DNA of 35,038 nt from Rikenellaceae bacterium. GTDB taxonomy: Bacteria; Bacteroidota; Bacteroidia; Bacteroidales; Rikenellaceae. The position numbers were made by a program, and so were the translations under genes. Under the pieces are notes generated by a model, which had not been told where the DNA came from, did not search any database, and was given only the letters and a program-made list of their open reading frames with translations. Positions 28,449-35,038 of the stretch are shown here, piece after piece (within the stretch, counting starts at the first letter, position 1; every line of letters starts with the position of its first letter). The DNA lies in the NCBI GenBank assembly GCA_020859745.1, contig JAJBVQ010000054.1, positions 1 to 35,038 of the forward strand, given 5' to 3'.

Positions 28449-29195
28449 CTACTGTTTATCCTTGTAATGGCGCGGCGCGATCGCTTTGTGCGTATCGCAC
28501 ATCAAAGTGTTGAGCGTGTCGCGCAACTCCCTGGCCGGCGCCTTCGAAATCTCGTTCGCGCTGATCGGCGCCAGTATCCGCACCTGAAAGGTATGAGGCG
28601 CCGCAATCCCGCCTTTCCCGAAAGCATCGAACGTCCCGTCGATCACCACGGGCAAAATATCCGCCCCGCTCTGCTGCGCCAGTATCATCGCCCCCTCCTT
28701 AAAGTTATTCACACATCCGGTCTTGGTCCGCGTCCCCTCCGGGAACATAATGATGCTGACCCCGTCTTTCAGATAATCCTCGCATTTCTGCAACATCGCT
28801 TTGGCGCTGGCCGTGCCGCCCCGTTCGATCGCCACGTCGCCGTGCATCCACAGCACCCAGCCGAAAATCGGTATCTTGTACACCTCCCGCTTCGAAACCC
28901 ACTTGAAGTTGAAAGGAAGCACGTACAGCAACGGTATATCGAGCATCGCCTGATGGTTCGACACCACGACATACGACCGTCCGTAGATCACGTTCTCCAA
29001 ACCGGTGACCCGCACTTTCCACCACGGGCAGAGCCGGTAGATGTTCTTCGACCAGAAACGCGACACGTGGTGGCAAACCACCCGGTTGCGGTCGAACAGC
29101 ACGGTCAGGAGCCACACGACGGCGAATACAACGAACATAACGATCGTGAATACGAACATGACGACCTGATAATAAATAGTTTTTAACCTTCTCAT
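28449..29195 (-). CDS. plsC: 1-acyl-sn-glycerol-3-phosphate acyltransferase
   Basis: 248 aa; VVSNHQAMLDIPLLYVLPF (NHxxxxD motif), IIMFPEGTRTKTG. Confidence 0.95.
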   Translation of the reverse strand: MRRLKTIYYQVVMFVFTIVMFVVFAVVWLLTVLFDRNRVVCHHVSRFWSKNIYRLCPWWKVRVTGLENVIYGRSYVVVSNHQAMLDIPLLYVLPFNFKWVSKREVYKIPIFGWVLWMHGDVAIERGGTASAKAMLQKCEDYLKDGVSIIMFPEGTRTKTGCVNNFKEGAMILAQQSGADILPVVIDGTFDAFGKGGIAAPHTFQVRILAPISANEISKAPARELRDTLNTLMCDTHKAIAPRHYKDKQ

Positions 29196-29218
29196 AAATA
29201 ATAAATTATATCATTTAC

Positions 29219-31303
29219 CTAAAATTCGGCACGAGCTACATTCCCGACCGTAACCGTCAGTTTACGGTCCTTGCCGACCGACCCGACTCCCGGAATCTGC
29301 ACCTCGGCCGATTCACCCGGAGCCGCAGCCACGCTTACGATCCCCTCTCGCACGACCTTATCGCCCGAAGTCAAATGGTAGGTTACGGTAAACTGTTCCA
29401 AGTCCGTATATTGCAGCCGGTTCTCGAATTTATAAATCCCCTTCGAGGCATCCACCTGCGTAATGGCCACATTGGCAAAAAGCGTGCGCAGCTGTTCGTC
29501 CTGCGACATCGCCGCCAGACCGACTTTCCCATTATTCGCCGCGCTTCGCTGATAGTCGTCCGAAAGGATATACTTCCCGCCCGGAATCCGCGCCGTCAGC
29601 GACATGTCGTTCCAACGCTCCAGAAAAGCCCCCTGCAAACCCGGCGTCGTCCACCACGCCGGATCGAACGTCACCCGGGAAGGCACCAGCGGACGTCCCG
29701 ATCCGTTTACCGCCGACTCCGGATAATCCGGGCAATAAACGTCCGTGTTCCACTCCTTGGCCGCCCCATTATACACGACCGGCCGCGTCCGTTCCTTGCC
29801 TTTGAGCATTAGGTAGCCCTGGTACATGTTGTACCCGTTCCCCGAACGATCGCCCAGCGACCACATGACCACCGAAGGATGGTTCTTATTCCGCTCGTAC
29901 ATCGCCGCGATCCGGGCCAGATAGGCCTCGCGCCACGTCGGATCGTTCGAAATATTCCCGCCTTTGTTCCGGTTGTTACCCAGGCCCCAGGTATTTATGT
30001 CCGCCACATCGCAGACGTAAAAGCCCAACTCATCGCAAAGCTGGTAGAAACAGTACGGCTGCGGATAGCCGTCCGTGCGGATGGCATTCACCCCCGCAAA
30101 TTTCATTTCGGTCAGCATTTGCCGCATCCGGGCCGTATCCACATAATTACCCGTTGCGGGCGTATGTTCCGCCAAATTCACCCCCTTGAAAACCACCGGC
30201 TTCCCATTCACCAGAAATTGTTCGCCTTTAGTCTCGACCGTGCGGAACCCGACCCGGCAAGCCACATATTCGGTGAACCGTCCTTCCCGCTTGATCCGGT
30301 ACAGGATGGTATACAGGTTCGGTTGTTCCGCCGACCATTTCACGACGTTCGGGATAGAAGCGGTGAACCGGATCGTGTCCTCGACCCGCATACCCACCTC
30401 CACATCCCGGAAGTTGCTGTTCACCAGTTTGCCCTGCGGATCGTACAGGTCATAATATACGGTCACCGGGAATGGGTTTAGCAACTGCGTTTTCAGCAGC
30501 ATGGCCGTTTCCAGCAGGCCGTTGGTGTAGGTCGGGTCGAGCGTGGTCTGGACCAGATAGTCCCGCATGCGGATCTTCGGCTGGGCGAACAGGAAAATAT
30601 CCCGGTTGATCCCCGCCAGCCGCCAGTCCTGCCAGTCTTCCAGATAACTCCCCTCGGTAAACTGCGGCACCACCAGCGCCACCCAGTTGCGCCCCTCGCC
30701 CACATAGCGGGTCACGTCGAACTCGACCGGGTTTTTCGAATCTCTTCTGGAAAAACCGACCTCTTTGCCGTTGACATAGACCTTTACGCCCGCCTTAACC
30801 GCCCCGACATGTAGGAAGTGCGCCTTGTCGAACAGGTCGAACGGCACGGTAAATTTCCGGATATAGACCGCCACCGGCGAATCGCCCGGCAAGTGAGGCG
30901 GCCGCACTTCTCCTTTCGACTTGGCGAAATCATAGGCTTTCGAGGCGAACACCGCGCTCCCCTCGCCGCCGTGCCCCTCCAGCTCCCACGCCCCCGGCAG
31001 GGTAACGGTTTCCCATTCCTTCGTCAGTTTTTCCAGAGCGTCCCCGGTGCCCGAGACCTGCCTCGGCACAGCGGATTGCGACGGAAACAGTCTGTAACTC
31101 CACTCTCCGTTCAGCCCGACGTAATACTGCGAGCTGTCGAAATCGTTACGGAACGCATCCCGCTGGTTGCGGTAACTTACGAAAACCGAGCGGGGAAGCT
31201 CCTGGTTCTCCGAGATCACGTACGGGGCGGCATATTTTTTCGGTCCGGCATACGAGCCGTATGTCAGGGAAAGCAATGCGATTGCGGCAAGAAGTCGTTT
31301 CAT
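29219..31303 (-). CDS. Glycoside hydrolase family 2-like secreted protein, probable catalytically inactive homologue
   Basis: Signal peptide MKRLLAAIALLSLTYGSYAG; GH2 sugar-binding jelly-roll region, Ig-like region and TIM-barrel-like NAIRTDGYPQPYCFYQLCDELGFYVCDVADINTWG, HPSVVMWSLGDRSGNGYN. ATG at 31303 preferred over 31366. Confidence 0.88.
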   Translation of the reverse strand: MKRLLAAIALLSLTYGSYAGPKKYAAPYVISENQELPRSVFVSYRNQRDAFRNDFDSSQYYVGLNGEWSYRLFPSQSAVPRQVSGTGDALEKLTKEWETVTLPGAWELEGHGGEGSAVFASKAYDFAKSKGEVRPPHLPGDSPVAVYIRKFTVPFDLFDKAHFLHVGAVKAGVKVYVNGKEVGFSRRDSKNPVEFDVTRYVGEGRNWVALVVPQFTEGSYLEDWQDWRLAGINRDIFLFAQPKIRMRDYLVQTTLDPTYTNGLLETAMLLKTQLLNPFPVTVYYDLYDPQGKLVNSNFRDVEVGMRVEDTIRFTASIPNVVKWSAEQPNLYTILYRIKREGRFTEYVACRVGFRTVETKGEQFLVNGKPVVFKGVNLAEHTPATGNYVDTARMRQMLTEMKFAGVNAIRTDGYPQPYCFYQLCDELGFYVCDVADINTWGLGNNRNKGGNISNDPTWREAYLARIAAMYERNKNHPSVVMWSLGDRSGNGYNMYQGYLMLKGKERTRPVVYNGAAKEWNTDVYCPDYPESAVNGSGRPLVPSRVTFDPAWWTTPGLQGAFLERWNDMSLTARIPGGKYILSDDYQRSAANNGKVGLAAMSQDEQLRTLFANVAITQVDASKGIYKFENRLQYTDLEQFTVTYHLTSGDKVVREGIVSVAAAPGESAEVQIPGVGSVGKDRKLTVTVGNVARAEF

Positions 31304-31325
31304 GGGCGGACATTTTTCTAAACGA

Positions 31326-31333
31326 CAAATATA
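31326..31333 (-). promoter_or_regulatory. Putative -7 promoter element (TATATTTG) for the GH2-like gene
   Basis: Reverse complement of CAAATATA, 23 bp upstream of ATG at 31303. Confidence 0.5.
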
Positions 31334-31415
31334 ACGTTTTTTCGGGATATGCCCTACCCTTTCCATCCCGCGGCGACGCGGCGAGACGGTAAAAAAGTAT
31401 TTGTAAAAAAACGTT

Positions 31416-31423
31416 TATATTTG
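31416..31423 (+). promoter_or_regulatory. Putative -7 promoter element (TATATTTG) for fabD
   Basis: Matches TAnnTTTG, 25 bp upstream of ATG at 31448. Confidence 0.55.
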
Positions 31424-31447
31424 CCCCTGACTTTAAACTGAAAAAAC

Positions 31448-32329
31448 ATGAAAGCATACGTTTTCCCCGGTCAGGGCGCACAGTTCACCGGTATGGGCAA
31501 AGAGCTGTACGATACCGTGCCGGCTGCCAAGGAGATGTTCGAAAAAGCCAACGAGATCCTCGGCTTCCGCATCACGGACATCATGTTCAACGGCACCGCC
31601 GACGAGCTGAAACAGACCAAGGTAACCCAGCCGGCGGTGTTCCTCCATTCGGTGATCCTGGCCAAATCGCTGCCGGATTTCAAACCGGACATGACGGCCG
31701 GCCATTCGCTGGGTGAATTCAGCGCATTGGTGGCGGCCGGGGCGCTGAGCTTCGAAGAGGGGCTCAAACTGGTGTCGAAACGTGCGCAGGCCATGCAGAA
31801 AGCCTGCGAAATGCAGCCTTCGACCATGGCGGCCATCATCGGGCTGCCGGACGAAGTGGTCGAGGAGGTGTGCGCCTCGATCCCGGAAGTGGTCGTGGCG
31901 GCTAACTACAACTGTCCGGGGCAGTTGGTGATCTCCGGCTCGATCGAAGGGATCGACAAAGCCTGCGAGCAGCTGACGGCCAAAGGCGCCAAGCGGGCGC
32001 TGAAACTGAGCGTCGGCGGCGCGTTCCACTCCCCGCTGATGGAACCGGCCCGCGTGGAGCTGGAAGCGGCGATCCAAGCGGCGCAGTTCACCGCGCCGGT
32101 ATGCCCGGTCTATCAGAATGTGGACGCCAAGCCGTATACCGACCCGGAAAAGATTAACGCCAACCTGATCGCGCAGCGCACCGCTCCGGTGCGGTGGACC
32201 CAGACGGTGCAGAACATGATCGCCGACGGAGCCACCTCGTTTACCGAACTCGGGCCGGGCAACGTGCTGGCCGGACTGATCAAAAAAGTGAACAAAGAGG
32301 CGGTGTGCGAATCCAAAAGCACGCTTTAA
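31448..32329 (+). CDS. fabD: Malonyl CoA-acyl carrier protein transacylase
   Basis: 293 aa; YVFPGQGAQFTGMGKELYD, TAGHSLGEFSALVAAGALSFEEGLKLV, GAFHSPLMEPA. Confidence 0.97.
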   Translation: MKAYVFPGQGAQFTGMGKELYDTVPAAKEMFEKANEILGFRITDIMFNGTADELKQTKVTQPAVFLHSVILAKSLPDFKPDMTAGHSLGEFSALVAAGALSFEEGLKLVSKRAQAMQKACEMQPSTMAAIIGLPDEVVEEVCASIPEVVVAANYNCPGQLVISGSIEGIDKACEQLTAKGAKRALKLSVGGAFHSPLMEPARVELEAAIQAAQFTAPVCPVYQNVDAKPYTDPEKINANLIAQRTAPVRWTQTVQNMIADGATSFTELGPGNVLAGLIKKVNKEAVCESKSTL

Positions 32330-32350
32330 ACTTTCGAAATGACCGATACG

Positions 32351-32393
32351 GCTGCGGGGTTTTCCTAATGGAAAGCCCCGCAGCTTTGTTTTT
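32351..32393 (+). terminator. Rho-independent terminator
   Basis: GCTGCGGGGTTTTCC-taat-GGAAAGCCCCGCAGC (one G-T pair) followed by TTTGTTTTTT. Confidence 0.88.
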
Positions 32394-32440
32394 TATAATA
32401 ACGCACAAATGATTACCTTTACCTGTATCAATCACGCCTT

Positions 32441-32932
32441 ATGAAAAAGACTCTTTCCATCGACCTTGGGGGGCGTCCGTTCGTCATCGACGAGGACGCC
32501 TACGATATGCTGGACAACTATCTGGGACAAATCGGGATGCGGCAGGTAACGATCGACGAAATAGCTGACATCGAACGCCGGCTGGCGGACATGTTCTCTG
32601 AAACAGGGCTTGCGATCATCCATATCGAGACGGTCAGGAATGCGACGGCACGGATCGGCTCGCCGGACAGTTTCGGCGCCCCGAAGCCTGAGCCGGCAAT
32701 ACATCAAACTCAACCCAAACGTCTGTACCGCAGCCGGAAAGACAGGGTGATCGGCGGCGTATGCGGAGGATTGGCCGAATACTTCGGAGTCGATCCGCTC
32801 GCCATACGGCTGGCGTTCCTGCTCCTGCTGTTCTTCGGGGGCGGGCTGATTCTCTATATCATTTTCTGGATCATCGTACCGCAAAGACCGGTCACTTTTA
32901 TGGACGGCGGTACCGAAGCGAGGGGTCGGTAA
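32441..32932 (+). CDS. PspC domain-containing protein with N-terminal Bacteroidota-type cytoplasmic domain
   Basis: 163 aa; LYRSRKDRVIGGVCGGLAEYFGVDPLAIRLAFLLLLFFGGGLILYIIFWIIVPQ; N-terminus MKKTLSIDLGGRPFVIDEDAYDMLDNYL. Confidence 0.93.
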   Translation: MKKTLSIDLGGRPFVIDEDAYDMLDNYLGQIGMRQVTIDEIADIERRLADMFSETGLAIIHIETVRNATARIGSPDSFGAPKPEPAIHQTQPKRLYRSRKDRVIGGVCGGLAEYFGVDPLAIRLAFLLLLFFGGGLILYIIFWIIVPQRPVTFMDGGTEARGR

Positions 32933-32980
32933 CGGCAGGCAAAAAGGGCCGTCCGCTTTTCTTTTTACTGACAAATACGG

Positions 32981-32988
32981 TATCTTTG
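32981..32988 (+). promoter_or_regulatory. Putative -7 promoter element (TATCTTTG)
   Basis: Matches TAnnTTTG, 32 bp upstream of ATG at 33020. Confidence 0.5.
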
Positions 32989-33019
32989 TAAGAAATTACT
33001 GACCTCTCCACCTCAACGC

Positions 33020-34069
33020 ATGAAAAGGTTCCTATCGCTCGATGTTTTCCGGGGCATGACCATCCTGATGATGATCGTCCTGAACAACCAGGCCGGCGGC
33101 TCGGTCTTCGCTCCCTTGGTACACAGCAGCTGGGACGGTGTGACGTTTGCCGATATGATCTTTCCTTTCTTCCTTTTCATTATGGGCGCGGCCATGTGGT
33201 TCTCCACGCACCGGCACGACTATGGCGTACGCGATACGCGCTCCAAGTCGGGACGGATGGGCCGCATCTTCCGGCGCAGCATCATTCTGTTTGCTCTCGG
33301 GATCCTGTTGAACTGGATGCCGTTCGACGATTATTTCGCTTTCGTGCGTATTCCGGGGGTGCTGCAACGGATCGCCCTGGCCTATTTCTTTGCCGCCGTG
33401 CTGACGCTCTATATGCCGCGCGTCCGGGCTATCGTACTGAGCGTTATCGTACTCTTGGCGGGGTATTGGTTCCTGCTGGACGCCTGGGGCACCGATGTGG
33501 TGGGACGCGTCGATGTAGTTTTGCTGGGATCTTACCACCTGCTGACCCCGACGTTCGATCCGGAGGGGCTGCTGAGTACTATCCCGGCTATTGCCAGCGT
33601 ACTGATTGGTTACCTTGCGGGACGGATGATGGACCAGCCCAACAGCATGAGCGGGGGGATCAGCTCGCTGATGGTGGTCGGGCTGTTGCTCACGGGGGCG
33701 GGGATCCTGTGCGGCCTCTTCTGGCCGATGAACAAGCAACTTTGGACGGGCAGCTATGTGCTGTTCACCTCGGGGACGGCGATGGTCATCTGGAGCCTGC
33801 TGTCGTTCTTCATCGAATATATGCAGGCGAAGAACTGGTGCGAGTTTTTCACTATCGCGGGGACCAACTCGCTCTTTATCTATTGCCTCTCGATCGTGCT
33901 GGCCAAGCTGTTCGCCCTGTGGGGCGTGACGCAGGCCGTGTACGGGTTTTACCAGAGCTACCATGTGCCCGACTCCGTCGCCTCGCTGATGTGGTCGCTG
34001 ACCATGGTGCTCCTCTGCTGGCTGGTCACCTGGCCGCTTTACCGGATGAAAATTTACATTTCCGCTTAA
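33020..34069 (+). CDS. HGSNAT-like (heparan-alpha-glucosaminide N-acetyltransferase / DUF5009-type) membrane acyltransferase
   Basis: 349 aa multi-TM; FLSLDVFRGMTILMMIVLNNQAG, HSSWDGVTFADMIFPFFLFIMGAAMW, VRIPGVLQRIALAYFFAAV, NKQLWTGSYVLFTSG; close to the human HGSNAT pattern [22 protein letters not shown]. Confidence 0.92.
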   Translation: MKRFLSLDVFRGMTILMMIVLNNQAGGSVFAPLVHSSWDGVTFADMIFPFFLFIMGAAMWFSTHRHDYGVRDTRSKSGRMGRIFRRSIILFALGILLNWMPFDDYFAFVRIPGVLQRIALAYFFAAVLTLYMPRVRAIVLSVIVLLAGYWFLLDAWGTDVVGRVDVVLLGSYHLLTPTFDPEGLLSTIPAIASVLIGYLAGRMMDQPNSMSGGISSLMVVGLLLTGAGILCGLFWPMNKQLWTGSYVLFTSGTAMVIWSLLSFFIEYMQAKNWCEFFTIAGTNSLFIYCLSIVLAKLFALWGVTQAVYGFYQSYHVPDSVASLMWSLTMVLLCWLVTWPLYRMKIYISA

Positions 34070-34073
34070 CGAC

Positions 34074-35038
34074 ATGAAAACCATACCCTCCTGTACCCTG
34101 CTGCTGACTACGGCCCTGACGGCCGGAGCGGCTGAACGGACTGCCGCCCAGCGGCCGAATATCATCTTTTTCCTGGTGGACGACATGGGGTGGCAGGACA
34201 CCTCCCTGCCGTTCTGGAAAGATACGACGGACCTGAACCGCACCTACCGCACGCCGAACATGGAGCGGTTGGCGGCGATGGGGACGAAATTTACCGACGC
34301 TTACGCGTGCCCGGTGAGTTCGCCCTCGCGCATCAGCCTGATCACGGGTACCAACGTGGCGCAGCACAAGGTGTCGAACTGGACGCTGCAAAAGAATACG
34401 CCGACCGACTCGCACAGCGATTCGCTGACCTTCGAGCGGTGGAACTATAACGGCACCTCGCCGGTTCCGGGGGTCGAGAACGCCTTTTACGCCACGCCGC
34501 TGGCACAAGTGCTCAAAGATAACGGCTATACCACTCTATTTGTAGGAAAGGCTCATTTCGGGGCTTTGGACACCCCGGCGGCCGATCCGCTGACGATGGG
34601 TTTCGACCGCAATATCGCCGGGCATGCGGCCGGTGCGATGGGGAGTTACCTGGGCGAGGACAATTATGGTAATTACCCGGCAGGGACGTGGACCAAGCCG
34701 TGGGGGACGCCGATGCTGGAGAAATACCACGGAACGGACACGTTCCTGACCGAGGCGCTGACTTTGGAAGCCTCGAAACTGATCGACAGCTCGGCGGCTG
34801 TGAACAAGCCGTTTCTCCTCTACATGAGCCATTACGCCGTCCATGCGCCGTTCAAGGCGGACAAGCGGTTTATCCAGAAATACCGGGACCGGGGCATGAC
34901 GGAGGTCGAGGCGGAATATGCGGCGATCGTCGAGGGGATGGACAAGAGCCTGGGGGATTTGATGGAGTTGGTGCGGGAGAAAGGGATCGCGGACAACACG
35001 ATCTTTATCTTCATGTCGGATAACGGCGGCTACAGAGC
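34074..35038 (+). CDS. Sulfatase (arylsulfatase family S1, Ser-type), 3' truncated by window edge
   Basis: Open frame to window end, absent from ORF track because no stop: MKTIPSCTLLLTTALTAGAAERTAAQRPNIIFFLVDDMGWQDTS...YACPVSSPSRISLITG...FVGKAHFG...FLLYMSHYAVHAPF...FIFMSDNGGYR. Confidence 0.96.
   Translation, partial: MKTIPSCTLLLTTALTAGAAERTAAQRPNIIFFLVDDMGWQDTSLPFWKDTTDLNRTYRTPNMERLAAMGTKFTDAYACPVSSPSRISLITGTNVAQHKVSNWTLQKNTPTDSHSDSLTFERWNYNGTSPVPGVENAFYATPLAQVLKDNGYTTLFVGKAHFGALDTPAADPLTMGFDRNIAGHAAGAMGSYLGEDNYGNYPAGTWTKPWGTPMLEKYHGTDTFLTEALTLEASKLIDSSAAVNKPFLLYMSHYAVHAPFKADKRFIQKYRDRGMTEVEAEYAAIVEGMDKSLGDLMELVREKGIADNTIFIFMSDNGGYR

Noticed and set aside
33032-34243. 403-aa minus-strand ORF antisense to the HGSNAT-like gene and sulfatase start
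   Set aside because: Shadow ORF; Gln/Arg/His-rich with no domain signature and overlaps two strongly supported genes.
1-35038. CRISPR arrays, tRNA/rRNA genes, IS elements, prophage or canonical anti-phage systems
   Set aside because: Looked for repeat-spacer periodicity, transposase/integrase motifs, and defence domains in the ORF track; none were visible.

Overview
This 35 kb window is a gene-dense, GC-rich chromosomal segment from a member of Bacteroidota. Protein style, TAnnTTTG-type -7 promoter elements and gene neighbourhoods suggest an Alistipes/Rikenellaceae-like organism, but that lineage is an inference. I see no CRISPR array, tRNA, rRNA, IS element or prophage. Most content is core metabolism and envelope genes: BlaI/M56 regulatory pair, MFS transporter, YtrA-like ABC/GntR cassette, an acn-icd-gltA TCA operon, purC/phoH, cardiolipin synthase, an orphan OmpR-type response regulator, an ABC1/UbiB kinase with a small coupled partner, two glycosyltransferases, a UbiA-like prenyltransferase, aroK, topoisomerase IV (parC/parE), plsC, a GH2 protein, fabD, a PspC protein, and an HGSNAT-like membrane acyltransferase next to a Ser-type sulfatase. 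The points most worth a second look are: (1) the GH2 protein has lost all the catalytic and Mg-site motifs I can align by eye and looks like a secreted pseudoenzyme; (2) an HGSNAT-like transmembrane acetyltransferase sits 4 nt upstream of a Ser-type sulfatase, resembling part of lysosomal heparan sulfate catabolism; (3) a 100-aa helical protein is translationally coupled to the ABC1 kinase; (4) an M56/BlaR1-like protease carries a TonB-receptor plug-like C-terminus, with a palindrome over the promoter of its BlaI partner; (5) three reading-frame lesions occur in otherwise intact genes (gltA G10 tract, a GT2 gene, and an in-frame TAG at codon 6 of parE), which are either assembly errors or biologically interesting. 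All homology calls were made by eye without database searches.
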